This document shows positions 26,627 to 35,247 of a stretch of 64,000 bases of DNA, piece by piece. Numbering within the stretch: position 1 is the first letter of the stretch; every line of letters starts with the position of its first letter. Both the position numbers and the translations under genes were made by a program. Source of the DNA: Chitinophaga sp. GbtcB8 (GTDB lineage: Bacteria > Bacteroidota > Bacteroidia > Chitinophagales > Chitinophagaceae). The notes beneath the pieces are model-generated. The model ran no database searches. It was not told the DNA's origin and saw only the letters and a list, made by a program, of their open reading frames with translations. Location: the NCBI RefSeq assembly GCF_019091455.1, contig NZ_JAGXJN010000008.1, positions 7,600-71,599 on the forward strand, read 5' to 3'.

Positions 26627-26664
26627 AGACCTGTTACATTATGCAATGTAACAGGTCTCTTTAT
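26627..26664. terminator. Bidirectional terminator between LytTR and GGGP synthase genes
   Basis: A perfect 14-bp stem AGACCTGTTACATT / AATGTAACAGGTCT (26627-26640 with 26645-26658) has loop ATGC. T-rich tails follow on both strands. Confidence 0.85.
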
Positions 26665-26701
26665 TTGAAATATCTTTTTCCTCGAACTATTCTTTTTCTA
26701 A

Positions 26702-27460
26702 CTATTTCACGATCAACGGTGCAGAATGTACTGCATTTGCGATCTCTTTTATCAGGGAAGTATCTTTTTCAATGGCATTACCTACCACAATCACATCAGC
26801 GCCTGCTTTACAGTTCAGGTAAGCCTTTTCAGCATCCCGGATACCGCCGCCTACAATAATAGGCACGGTTACCTGGCTGGCTACACGGGCAATCATGCTT
26901 TCACTGATGGCATCCCGGGCGCCGCTGCCGGAATCCATATATATCAGCCGCTGGCCCAGCATTTCACCGGCCATAGCCGTACACATGGCAATATCATCCT
27001 TATCGGAAGGAATGGGAAAAGTATTACTGATGTAGGAAACCGTAGTGGGAACGCCGCCGTCTATCACCATGTACCCGGTAGGGATCACTTCCAGCCCGCT
27101 TTTTTTCACAGCTACTGCAGATACCACGTGCTGGCCTATTAACAGGTCGGCATTACGGCCGGATATTACGCTCAGGTATAATAATGCATCAGCATACTGG
27201 GATACCTGGCTGGGGCTGCCGGGGAATAATATCACGGGAATATCGCAGCTGGCTTTAATACGCTGTACACACTCATCCAGGTGTTGGGTAATTACCAGGC
27301 TGCCGCCCAGGAATATATAATCCACCTGCGCTGCCGTGCACTTTTCTGCCAGGTCGGTGATACCCGCAGGCGTAACCTTATCCGGATCAATCAGGACGGC
27401 AAATGACTTTGTACCTTTTGCTTTTCTTTCAGCGAAAGAAGTGTATAATTTTCTGTACAT
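26702..27460 (-). CDS. Geranylgeranylglyceryl phosphate synthase family protein
   Basis: The 252-residue TIM-barrel protein has the family blocks FAVLIDPDKV near the N-terminus, DYIFLGGSLV, PVILFPGSPSQVS, YMDSGSGA and the phosphate-binding IIVGGGIRDAEKA and GADVIVVGNAIE. GGGPS joins a polyprenyl chain to sn-glycerol-1-phosphate, the first step to archaeal-type ether lipids. Bacterial homologues occur in Bacteroidota and, as PcrB, in Bacillales, where their role is less clear. The ATG at 27460 is used. No glycerol-1-phosphate dehydrogenase gene is visible in the window. Confidence 0.9.
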   Translation of the reverse strand: MYRKLYTSFAERKAKGTKSFAVLIDPDKVTPAGITDLAEKCTAAQVDYIFLGGSLVITQHLDECVQRIKASCDIPVILFPGSPSQVSQYADALLYLSVISGRNADLLIGQHVVSAVAVKKSGLEVIPTGYMVIDGGVPTTVSYISNTFPIPSDKDDIAMCTAMAGEMLGQRLIYMDSGSGARDAISESMIARVASQVTVPIIVGGGIRDAEKAYLNCKAGADVIVVGNAIEKDTSLIKEIANAVHSAPLIVK

Positions 27461-27486
27461 CAATTAATGCGTTGTTCCGGTTGTCG

Positions 27487-27494
27487 CAAATGTA
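27487..27494 (-). promoter_or_regulatory. Candidate -7 element for the GGGP synthase gene
   Basis: The minus strand reads TACATTTG here, matching TAnnTTTG, 27 nt before the start codon. No clear -33 element is seen. Confidence 0.4.
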
Positions 27495-27639
27495 TAAAAA
27501 AATTGGTAATAAGTGACAGCTCATATTGTGGAATAACCGAATATGCATAAGGCTCATTTTTCATGAGAAAGGGCATTCTCCGATGGTAACAACCGGGCTG
27601 TTAATTAACATTTACAGCAATGTTTGGGCCATTTTTTGT

Positions 27640-27804
27640 TTATACACACCTTGTCAAAAGGCTGATACTGAGCCACTTTTAGCTGATTTTGCTGTGGCAG
27701 GAGGTTTTCCCGGGCCATAGCCGCCAATCCTGCATATTATCCACAAGCTGTTAATAAGAAAAGCGAGGTATCACGGATTTTAAAAATTAATTTTAAAGTA
27801 CCTC
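27640..27804. promoter_or_regulatory. Two DnaA boxes, hairpins and AT-rich segment upstream of the ribonucleotide reductase gene
   Basis: TTATACACA (27640-27648) and TTATCCACA (27737-27745) both match TTATnCACA. Between them GCTGTGGC / GCCATAGC (27691-27698 with 27714-27721) can form an 8-bp stem. After the second box GAGGTA / TACCTC (27765-27770 with 27799-27804) encloses an AT-rich inner repeat TTTAAAA / TTTTAAA. The whole 27464-27989 spacer has no gene. I see no cobalamin riboswitch and no NrdR box in it. Confidence 0.5.
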
Positions 27805-27989
27805 AACAAGTATTGAAAAATCGATTGTTAAATCCTCCAAACATTGGGATATGTAACCGAGCATGCAGGCCTTTTTCACCCCTGAAAACAGCCGCCCGTA
27901 GCGGGTCGCACAAGAAAAGAGTACAGTAAAGGAGTGTGAATAGTGAATGCAAGGTTCCATCCGATTAATGGAACAAACTTATAAAACGG

Positions 27990-30900
27990 ATGAAGCATAC
28001 CAGTAACCAAAGCGGGCTTGTATTTTCCCGCCATTTTACCAAAGAAGGTAAAAGCCCCTATGAGCAGTTTGAATACGAGTTCCGTTCGTCGGTGATCCGT
28101 AATCCTGGTGGTGATGTGGTGTTTGAAATGAACAATGTAGAAGTACCTAAGGCCTGGTCCCAGATAGCAACAGACATACTGGCGCAAAAATATTTCCGGA
28201 AAGCGGGCGTGCCCCAGCCGGATGGCTCCAAAGGCCGGGAAACCTCTGTAAAACAGGTGGTGCACCGTATGGCCAATTGCTGGCGTGCCTGGGGTGAGCG
28301 GGGTGGTTATTTTGCCAGCGAAAAAGATGCCCAGGTATTTTATGACGAGCTGGCGTATTGTATGCTTAACCAGGGTTGTGTGCCTAATTCCCCACAATGG
28401 TTTAATACCGGCCTGCATGAAAGCTATGGCATTACGGGCAAACCCCAGGGCCACTATTTTGTGAACGCCAAAACAGGCGAGCTGGAAAGATCCACCTCCG
28501 CCTACGAACGCCCCCAGCCCCATGCGTGTTTTATTTTAAGTGTGAGCGATGACCTGGTGAATGATGGCGGTATTATGGACCTGTGGGTACGGGAAGCCCG
28601 GATCTTCAAATATGGCTCCGGCGTAGGCACCAACTTCTCCCACATCCGGGGCGAAGGTGAAAAGCTGAGCGGCGGCGGCACTTCCAGCGGCTTAATGAGC
28701 TTTTTAAAAATAGGTGACCGGGCTGCCGGTGCTATTAAATCCGGGGGCACTACCCGCCGGGCAGCCAAAATGGTATGCCTGGACCTGGACCACCCTGAAA
28801 TAATGGATTTCATTAACTGGAAGGTAGAGGAGGAAAAGAAGGTAGCTGCGCTTATTAACGCCGGTTATTCCTCTGATTATGAGGGCGAGGCATACCGCAC
28901 CGTAAGCGGCCAGAACTCCAATAACTCCGTACGTATACCCAACAGCTTTTTTCACCGCCTGGCGGAAGATGGCGACTGGGAGCTGAAAGCCCGTATGGAT
29001 GGCCGTACCATGAAAACAATAAAGGCCAAAGACCTGTGGGACCAGATTGCCTATGCTGCCTGGCGCTGCGCAGATCCCGGCACCCAGTATGATACCACCA
29101 TCAATGAATGGCATACCTGCCCCCAGGGCGGACGCATTAACGCCTCCAACCCCTGCTCAGAATACATGTTCCTGGATAATACGGCCTGTAACCTGGCATC
29201 CGTGAACCTGCGCCGTTTCTTCAACGAGGAAAAAAATGAGTTTGACGTAGCCGGTTTTGAATATACGGTGCGCCTGTGGACCGTGGTGCTGGAAATATCC
29301 GTGCACATGGCCCAGTTCCCCTCCAAAGAAGTAGCGCAATTAAGCTATGAATACCGTACCCTGGGCCTGGGGTATGCTAACCTGGGCTCTATGTTAATGG
29401 TAAGCGGTATTGCATATGACAGTGAGGAAGCAAGAGGTATTGCGGGCGCTATTACCGCTATTATGACCGGTATCTCCTACAAAACATCTGCAGAAATGGC
29501 CGGCCACCTGGGCGCTTTTCCCAAGTATGCAGAGAACCGGGAGGATATGCTGCGTGTAATGCGTAACCACCGCGCAGCTGCGTATGATGCCATAGATGCC
29601 TATGAAGGCATTGAAATAAAACCCCAGGGTATTAATGCCCGCTACTGTCCCAACTACCTGCTGAAAGCAGCCACCAAAGCCTGGGACGATGCAGTGCAGC
29701 TGGGTGAAAAATATGGCTACCGCAATGCGCAGGCCACGGTAATTGCACCTACCGGCACCATTGGACTGGTAATGGATTGTGATACCACCGGCGTAGAGCC
29801 TGATTTTGCGCTGGTAAAATTCAAGAAGCTGAGTGGCGGCGGTTACTTTAAGATCATTAACCAAAGTATTCCCACCGCTTTACAGAACCTGAAATATAAG
29901 CCCAATGAAATAAAAACCATTGTGGATTATGCCAAAGGCGCCGGCAGCTTTGCAGGAGCCCCTTACATCAACCATCAGTCATTAAGCGAAAAAGGATTTA
30001 TTGCAGAAGAAATGAAAAAGCTGGATACTGCAGTAGCATCCTCTTTTGACATTGCTTTTGTATTTAACGTATACACCCTGGGCGAAGAATGCCTGCAGCG
30101 TCTGGGCTTTACACCGGAGCAGTATTTTAACATGGAGTTTAGCCTGCTGCATGAGCTGGGCTTTACCGATGAGCAGATAGAAGCTGCAAATGATTATGTA
30201 TGCGGCACCATGACGGTAGAAGGCGCGCCCTACCTGAAAGCAGAGCACCTGCCTATTTTTGACTGCGCCAATAAGTGCGGTAAAAAAGGCGAGCGTTTTA
30301 TTCACCCCCATGGCCACATCCGTATGATGGCTGCTACGCAACCGTTTATTTCCGGCGCTATTTCCAAAACCATTAACCTGCCGAATGAAGCAGTGGTAGC
30401 GGAAATAGAGGATGCCTATAAATTAAGCTGGGAGCTGGGCCTTAAAGCCTGTGCCCTGTACCGCGATGGTTCTAAGCTGAGCCAGCCACTGAGCAATAAA
30501 AGTGATAAAAGGAAAAAGGCAGATGCCGTGGCAGATGAAGCAGCAGCTGCACCCGTAGCCGCATCACAGATCATTGATCTGAACGAGCTAACGATCGATG
30601 AGCTGCTGGAAGAAGTGAGCAAGCGTATGCAGGCCAGCCCGGACACTACGCTTAAACGCCAGCTGTCCCGCATTATAGAACGCAAAACATTACCAGCCAA
30701 ACGCCGGGGCTTTACACAAAAGGCCAAGGTAGGCGGGCAGGCTATTTTCCTGCGCACAGGCGAGTATAATGATGCCACACTGGGTGAAATATTCATAGAC
30801 CTTGCAAAAGAAGGATCCACTTTGCGCAGCCTGATGAACTGTTTTGCCATAGCGGTTTCTGTGGGATTGCAATACGGGGTGCCACTGGAGGAGTTTGTAG

Positions 30901-31349
30901 ATAAATTTGTGTTCACCCGTTTTGAGCCGGCCGGTATGGTGGATCATCCGAATATTAAGTCCGCCACTTCGCTGATCGATTATATATTCCGGGTATTAGG
31001 ATATGAGTATTTAGGCAGAACAGACCTCGTACATGTATTGGATGCACCTGGTAATACCGGTGAGGAGGAGGAAGAAAATGAGCAGGCGGCAAGACCCGCG
31101 TTATCTAATGTGCATGTTACCTTTTTAACAGGGGGTAATACCTCTAATAATAATCCGGCTGCAGGGGCTAACAAATCGCAGAAACAACCGGCGCTTGCCA
31201 AGCAGGCATCCGGCGAAAGCAGCACCCAGGACTACATGCGCAGCATGCAGAGTGATGCGCCTGCCTGTAATACCTGTGGTCATATCACGGTACGATCCGG
31301 CACCTGTTATAAATGTTTGAACTGCGGAAACAGCATGGGTTGTAGTTGA
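27990..31349 (+). CDS. nrdJ: Vitamin B12-dependent (class II) ribonucleotide reductase
   Basis: The 1119-residue protein is a full-length NrdJ. It has the CANCWRAWGERGGYF-type N-terminal region (here MANCWRAWG), the barrel with SGVGTNFSHIRGEGEKLSGGG-like residues, the active-site block NPCSEYMFLDNTACNL (about 390-405), and GTIGLVMDCDTTG. A linker near 835-865 leads to a TSCPD-like domain, and the tail has a zinc-finger pattern CNTCGH...CYKCLNCGNSMGCS with redox-type cysteines. It reduces ribonucleotides using adenosylcobalamin. The upstream region has two DnaA boxes but no visible B12 riboswitch. Confidence 0.95.
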   Translation: MKHTSNQSGLVFSRHFTKEGKSPYEQFEYEFRSSVIRNPGGDVVFEMNNVEVPKAWSQIATDILAQKYFRKAGVPQPDGSKGRETSVKQVVHRMANCWRAWGERGGYFASEKDAQVFYDELAYCMLNQGCVPNSPQWFNTGLHESYGITGKPQGHYFVNAKTGELERSTSAYERPQPHACFILSVSDDLVNDGGIMDLWVREARIFKYGSGVGTNFSHIRGEGEKLSGGGTSSGLMSFLKIGDRAAGAIKSGGTTRRAAKMVCLDLDHPEIMDFINWKVEEEKKVAALINAGYSSDYEGEAYRTVSGQNSNNSVRIPNSFFHRLAEDGDWELKARMDGRTMKTIKAKDLWDQIAYAAWRCADPGTQYDTTINEWHTCPQGGRINASNPCSEYMFLDNTACNLASVNLRRFFNEEKNEFDVAGFEYTVRLWTVVLEISVHMAQFPSKEVAQLSYEYRTLGLGYANLGSMLMVSGIAYDSEEARGIAGAITAIMTGISYKTSAEMAGHLGAFPKYAENREDMLRVMRNHRAAAYDAIDAYEGIEIKPQGINARYCPNYLLKAATKAWDDAVQLGEKYGYRNAQATVIAPTGTIGLVMDCDTTGVEPDFALVKFKKLSGGGYFKIINQSIPTALQNLKYKPNEIKTIVDYAKGAGSFAGAPYINHQSLSEKGFIAEEMKKLDTAVASSFDIAFVFNVYTLGEECLQRLGFTPEQYFNMEFSLLHELGFTDEQIEAANDYVCGTMTVEGAPYLKAEHLPIFDCANKCGKKGERFIHPHGHIRMMAATQPFISGAISKTINLPNEAVVAEIEDAYKLSWELGLKACALYRDGSKLSQPLSNKSDKRKKADAVADEAAAAPVAASQIIDLNELTIDELLEEVSKRMQASPDTTLKRQLSRIIERKTLPAKRRGFTQKAKVGGQAIFLRTGEYNDATLGEIFIDLAKEGSTLRSLMNCFAIAVSVGLQYGVPLEEFVDKFVFTRFEPAGMVDHPNIKSATSLIDYIFRVLGYEYLGRTDLVHVLDAPGNTGEEEEENEQAARPALSNVHVTFLTGGNTSNNNPAAGANKSQKQPALAKQASGESSTQDYMRSMQSDAPACNTCGHITVRSGTCYKCLNCGNSMGCS

Positions 31350-31397
31350 ATATCAGCCTACTAGCCTTGTTAATGATTTGTTATTCCGCACGGAAAA

Positions 31398-31495
31398 TTT
31401 CAACATAAAATAACAGGCACTTACATTTGTATTCAAATAGGGTTTTCATAGGATAGTAACAAATTGAGGGCGCTTTTCTAGGCGCCCTTACTTTT
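31398..31495 (+). ncRNA. Candidate short RNA: promoter and terminator after nrdJ
   Basis: TTTC (31398-31401), 20 bp, TACATTTG (31422-31429) is a good promoter. A terminator, AGGGCGC / GCGCCCT (31467-31473 with 31482-31488) with a T-rich tail, ends only about 60 nt after the expected start. The hairpin may simply terminate nrdJ, in which case the promoter match is a coincidence. No ORF of note lies inside. Confidence 0.35.
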
Positions 31496-31498
31496 TAT

Positions 31499-31757
31499 AC
31501 AAAAGTTACCTCCTCTCTCCTTAAAAGATTATTATAGCATATACGTAATTGATCGGATGATGGTTTAAGTTCAAACCATCACTGAGCAGTGCGCTACTAC
31601 TATCGTTTTATTAATCCTTTGCTTATCATATCAATAGCTTAACACGTTTCGTGTATTTTCAAAAACTCCCCTCTTATTTATTTTATTTTTAATATTAGCT
31701 GACTTCTTTGGATATATTATAAATCTTTAACATTCCTATAACACTATAGGGTTTTTT
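31499..31757. other. Gene-free AT-rich spacer with small hairpins
   Basis: No gene is seen. GATGGTTT / AAACCATC (31559-31566 with 31573-31580) and ACACG / CGTGT (31642-31646 with 31650-31654) can form hairpins. Confidence 0.4.
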
Positions 31758-31759
31758 TA

Positions 31760-31892
31760 TATATTTGTATCTGTATTAATTTTTATTATGGTTACTGTCC
31801 TATGAAAAACCAAATATTTCTACAAGCGTGACTCTTCATGCACTGTAAATGACTCTCGAAAGCAATGGATAAAACCATTGCTTTTGTTTTTT
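31760..31892 (+). ncRNA. Candidate small RNA of about 115 nt
   Basis: TATATTTG (31760-31767) fits the -7 element, though no good -33 box is seen. A strong terminator, AAAGCAATGG / CCATTGCTTT (31859-31868 with 31875-31884) plus TGTTTTTT, faces the + strand. The only reading frames between are 5-9 codons. The convergent gene on the minus strand cannot use this terminator because no T run follows on that strand. Confidence 0.4.
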
Positions 31893-31909
31893 CAGGGATT
31901 TCCAGGAGC

Positions 31910-32614
31910 TTATTCAGGGGGTAAAAGTTCTTTAAAGAAGAAGCGGTTGTCCCAGTTAGGGTTGATATCCCCGTCCGGCTGGTAGCTACGTTCTACTGTT
32001 TCGCCCGGGGTAAAGGCCACCGGCGCCTTAAATAAGGGGCCATCAAATACAAAGGTGTGAAACTCACCGTTTTCCCCGCAGGGGTCTACATCAGCCGGCA
32101 GGTCGGCCAGGAACTGTTCGTCAATCAGCCGGCCGGCAAAGCTGCTATCCAGGTAGCGGGCATTGGCGCATACCACTACCGCTTTAAAGCCCGCCTGTAT
32201 CATTTGCAGCACCAGCTGGCGGCTATCCTGCTTCCAGATGGGAAACACAGCCTGCATGCCTATACGGGCCAGCTGGGCCTCCCGGTATAAGCGCAGGTCG
32301 TCCAGGAAAATATCTCCAAAAACAGCGTGCTGAATACCTTCCTGCGTCATGGCGGCCATTTGTGCCTGCATCATCCCATTATAATCCTCCATGGAGGCAT
32401 GTTCCTGTAAATAGGCTTTTTTCAGGGGAATATTCACCTGGCGGGCCTGTTCATCCAGCAGGGCCTCCCGCACGCCGTGCATGGATACCCGGTTAAAACC
32501 CGCATTCAGGGTGGTGAACAGGTAACGTATATCATACAATCCCTGCTGCTGCAGGGTCCAAAGGGCAAAACAGGCATCTTTACCGCTGCTCCAGTTCATA
32601 AAGGCAGGTATCAT
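31910..32614 (-). CDS. Dph6-like ATP pyrophosphatase (adenine nucleotide alpha hydrolase)
   Basis: The ATG at 32614 (MIPAFMNWSSGKDA) places the PP-loop SSGKDA at the N-terminus, where the family has it; an ATG at 32683 would add 23 residues. The 234-residue protein has the SGGKD-type loop, the downstream AVFGDIFLDDLRLYREAQL block and the CGENGEFHTFVFDGPLF motif near the end, all typical of the diphthine-ammonia ligase (MJ0570) family. Bacteria do not make diphthamide, so the substrate here is unknown. It is probably an ATP-dependent amidation or thiolation enzyme. Confidence 0.87.
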   Translation of the reverse strand: MIPAFMNWSSGKDACFALWTLQQQGLYDIRYLFTTLNAGFNRVSMHGVREALLDEQARQVNIPLKKAYLQEHASMEDYNGMMQAQMAAMTQEGIQHAVFGDIFLDDLRLYREAQLARIGMQAVFPIWKQDSRQLVLQMIQAGFKAVVVCANARYLDSSFAGRLIDEQFLADLPADVDPCGENGEFHTFVFDGPLFKAPVAFTPGETVERSYQPDGDINPNWDNRFFFKELLPPE

Positions 32615-32778
32615 ATGTTCAAAATAAGGTGTAATGGATGGGTCCGGAATGTTAAATATTGTTAATTGTAAATGTAAGGTCATTTTGTTTTTTGGGATTT
32701 CTAAATTGTATTTTGTATTTTTAAAGTTGAAAATTTACCTATATGAGACCAGGCAAACCCACTTTATCACTGCAACGT

Positions 32779-33330
32779 ATGAGTACCATGCGTGGTTTCA
32801 TATGGATATTACTTCCGGTAGCAGCCCTGTTATTCACCGCGGTAACCACTTATGCCAACGATGGACATAAGGAAAAGGATAAGGACAAGTGTACAGAGAA
32901 ATGTGATAATAACGGTGATAAATCTGCCAGCAGCAGCAAGCCTGCTCCCACCATCAATAAAATACCCACAGCCATAAAACCCAGCCGCGTAGAAGAATAC
33001 GTGTGGATGCTGAACCGTGAGCCTGAGGTAGAGGATGGCGAGCTGGAAAATGCCGTGGTGGACCTGTACAAATGGTACCTGCAAAATGAAACCAGGATCA
33101 ATAACAATGATTATCTGAAAGGCGGTGGTAAATCACTGGTATTTCCTTTTAAGATAGATGTAAAAACCTTACAGCAATACTTCCAGTTCATTAAAAATAA
33201 CTTCCCGGGTCTGAATGAAGATGACCTGGATACCAACACCAAGAAAATACTGGCCAACCGCAAGAAATATGCGCCGGTTACAGAAAGGGACGACATGGAA
33301 AACCCCATGTCAATAGCCGTTCCCAAGTAG
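32779..33330 (+). CDS. Secreted protein of unknown function
   Basis: I do not recognise this 183-residue protein. From ATG 32779 it has a signal peptide (MSTMRGFIWILLPVAALLF, then a likely cut after TTYA). A short charged stretch with two Cys (DKCTEKC) and a Ser/Pro-rich linker follow, then a folded domain from about residue 60 rich in Tyr/Trp (EEYVWMLNREPE, VDLYKWYLQNE). It is likely periplasmic or surface-exposed. The next gene, a YcxB-like protein, starts 34 nt downstream and may share the transcript. Confidence 0.7.
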   Translation: MSTMRGFIWILLPVAALLFTAVTTYANDGHKEKDKDKCTEKCDNNGDKSASSSKPAPTINKIPTAIKPSRVEEYVWMLNREPEVEDGELENAVVDLYKWYLQNETRINNNDYLKGGGKSLVFPFKIDVKTLQQYFQFIKNNFPGLNEDDLDTNTKKILANRKKYAPVTERDDMENPMSIAVPK

Positions 33331-33364
33331 TTGAAGAACCTAAAAAACTGTTGCCTGGCCAATA

Positions 33365-33844
33365 ATGCATGTAGAGTTCAGCTATAACAAGGAGGATGTA
33401 CTGACCGCATTACGCTATCATTTTATGCAGCGGGGGGAAGTTAAAGTATACCGCATTACCCTGGCAGTTCTGCTGCTTATTACACTCATGGGATTTTTCT
33501 TTAACGTGGTTACTTCCAGCGCGCTTATTGGCATATTTATCATGGTGGCAATTATTATATGGGCCTTCTGGTACCTGCTGCCACTCTCTACCTACAACAA
33601 AGCCGCTACCTTTAAAGATGAAATAAAGCTGGGTTATTCGGAAGAGGGTTTGCTTATATCTACCCGCACCAGCGATCACCAGCGCCAGCTATACTGGAAT
33701 AATTTTACACGGCTGGTGGAAACACGTAAATTCTTTTTCCTGTACCGCGATAAAAAATCCTTTCTGCTAATACCCACCAGCGCGTTTGAGAACGATGCAG
33801 CGCGTAATACTTTCAGCAATCTTGTAAAAGGAAAAATTAACTAG
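33365..33844 (+). CDS. YcxB-like membrane protein
   Basis: A 159-residue protein with two adjacent membrane helices (about 30-47 and 52-72) followed by a soluble domain of about 80 residues with a pleckstrin-like pattern, including GLLISTRTSDHQRQLYWNNF and KSFLLIPTSAF. This is the layout of the YcxB family, whose function is unknown. Its last 8 bases overlap the end of the convergent AraC gene. Confidence 0.8.
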   Translation: MHVEFSYNKEDVLTALRYHFMQRGEVKVYRITLAVLLLITLMGFFFNVVTSSALIGIFIMVAIIIWAFWYLLPLSTYNKAATFKDEIKLGYSEEGLLISTRTSDHQRQLYWNNFTRLVETRKFFFLYRDKKSFLLIPTSAFENDAARNTFSNLVKGKIN

Positions 33845-34229
33845 CCATACTAACCGGCACGGCTACCCTTACCGGTACAGCTGCCTGCTGGCGGTATTTT
33901 GAAGGGGTAACACCTGCAAATGCTTTAAACCATTTGGTGAAGTTGGAGGGATCGTATGTGAGGGTGTAGGCTACATCTGCCACGGAATGCTGCGGGTTCT
34001 GCAACATTATTTTAGCCTGCTCCATAATCTTTTGCTCATAAAAAAAACAGGGGTGGTGGCCGGTATGCTGTTTTATTACAGTGCTCAGGTGGGTAGGATG
34101 AATAAAGAGCTGCGCAGCTATATCCTGCAGCTCATACATGCGGTCTGTTCTGCCGCTTATCAGGTCATCCAGGTGGATATCAATAATCTCCAGGTAATGC
34201 TGAAAGATCTCTTCATTTCTACTCATCAT
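33837..34229 (-). CDS. Short AraC family regulator (DNA-binding domain only)
   Basis: The 130-residue product is essentially an AraC C-terminal domain: one HTH in LQDIAAQLFIHPTHLSTVIKQHTG and a second in SVADVAYTLTYDPSNFTKWFKAF, with GVTPSKYR. There is no ligand-binding domain, only about 25 leading residues, and a Val/Ala/Pro tail of 15 residues. Stand-alone versions like MarA/SoxS act without a ligand and are controlled by abundance. The gene ends tail to tail with the YcxB-like gene. Confidence 0.88.
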   Translation of the reverse strand: MMSRNEEIFQHYLEIIDIHLDDLISGRTDRMYELQDIAAQLFIHPTHLSTVIKQHTGHHPCFFYEQKIMEQAKIMLQNPQHSVADVAYTLTYDPSNFTKWFKAFAGVTPSKYRQQAAVPVRVAVPVSMAS

Positions 34230-34390
34230 ACCATTGCATTTAAAAGTTCAGCACAAAGTTCGGTAAATTAAGTGATGTGCAAATGGTGAGCTTTTAAGTA
34301 TTTGCTTCGTTCGGAATTGAACACATTTGTACTGAAAGTGGACATGTTCCCATTATTAACCTGTTGATTACGAATCCATAGTCCCAACCA

Positions 34391-35134
34391 CTACAACATA
34401 AACTCATGTATCACGGAAAAGTGCACAATATGGTTCATGGCTTTATCGCCGGAAGCAAATTGCTGGTAATGGTTCATATACCCTACTTCCACCTTCAGGT
34501 TAGGTTTTACGGAATAACCGGGCGCTACTAAAAAGCGGTTCTGATCTATAAACTTATCACTGATCTCGCTGCCCCAGAGGTTCATGAACAGCTCATTTTG
34601 CAGGGCTACATAAAAACCGGTAGGCTGTTTTTCCTTCTTCACCGGGAACAGGGTACGGTTAAAATAACGGGCACGGTTACCGTATTTCCAGTCCGTTAAT
34701 TTCAGATCGCCATTATTGCCTGTGCGGGTTTTTTGCCCGCTCCAGCGCTGTTCCAGGCGCGCACGGTGCGTCATGTTAAACACGCCGGGCTTTTCCATTT
34801 TATAAATGAACTGCTCAAAAATGCGGTGCTCCGGCTGGTAAGCATCCAAAGCAGGGCTGTACGTAGGTATATTGGCGTAACCAACCAGGTAACCTGTTTT
34901 TTTGTTAGGCATATATTGCAGGCCGCCCCGCATCATGATCTGGCCTTTGGTGCTGATACCATCGCGCATACGGAACTGCACATCAAAAGGCACTGACCAG
35001 TGTTTGTTAATGCCGGCGGTACCAAAATAAGTATACCAGTTATAGTAATAATGTGTAAGCGATTGCGCCTGCAGGCCTGCATACAGGCCCTGTAATAATA
35101 ACAGTACAAATAATAGTTTTCTCATCAGCTTCAA
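34391..35134 (-). CDS. DUF2490 family protein
   Basis: The 247-residue protein has a signal peptide (MKLMRKLLFVLLLLQGLYAG, cut near LQAQ) and repeated amphipathic strands with aromatic girdle residues, for example HWSVPFDVQFRMRD, RARLEQRWSG, and the C-terminal IVHFSVIHEFML. This fits DUF2490, a predicted outer-membrane barrel family in Bacteroidota. Two ATGs (35134 and 35125) are possible. Function is unknown. Confidence 0.82.
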   Translation of the reverse strand: MKLMRKLLFVLLLLQGLYAGLQAQSLTHYYYNWYTYFGTAGINKHWSVPFDVQFRMRDGISTKGQIMMRGGLQYMPNKKTGYLVGYANIPTYSPALDAYQPEHRIFEQFIYKMEKPGVFNMTHRARLEQRWSGQKTRTGNNGDLKLTDWKYGNRARYFNRTLFPVKKEKQPTGFYVALQNELFMNLWGSEISDKFIDQNRFLVAPGYSVKPNLKVEVGYMNHYQQFASGDKAMNHIVHFSVIHEFML

Positions 35135-35169
35135 AATTCAGGAGCTTAAAGATAATGGAAAAAAGCTGC

Positions 35170-35211
35170 CGGAAAAGTAAAGGGCCGTTCTGTTGTTAGC
35201 AGAACGGCCCT
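35170..35211 (-). terminator. Terminator of the first SusC/SusD operon
   Basis: A perfect 12-bp stem AGGGCCGTTCTG / CAGAACGGCCCT (35181-35192 with 35200-35211). Read on the minus strand it is followed by TTTACTTTT, so it terminates the SusD gene that ends at 35248. Confidence 0.85.
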
Positions 35212-35247
35212 GATATTTGAACAGTGCCTCCCCCAAGTGATAATTGG

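Noticed and set aside
27464..27989. Cobalamin riboswitch or NrdR box upstream of nrdJ
   Set aside because: Searched by eye for the B12 box GCCACTG and the conserved core, and for paired NrdR boxes. Only GCCACT at about 27672 without the surrounding core was found.
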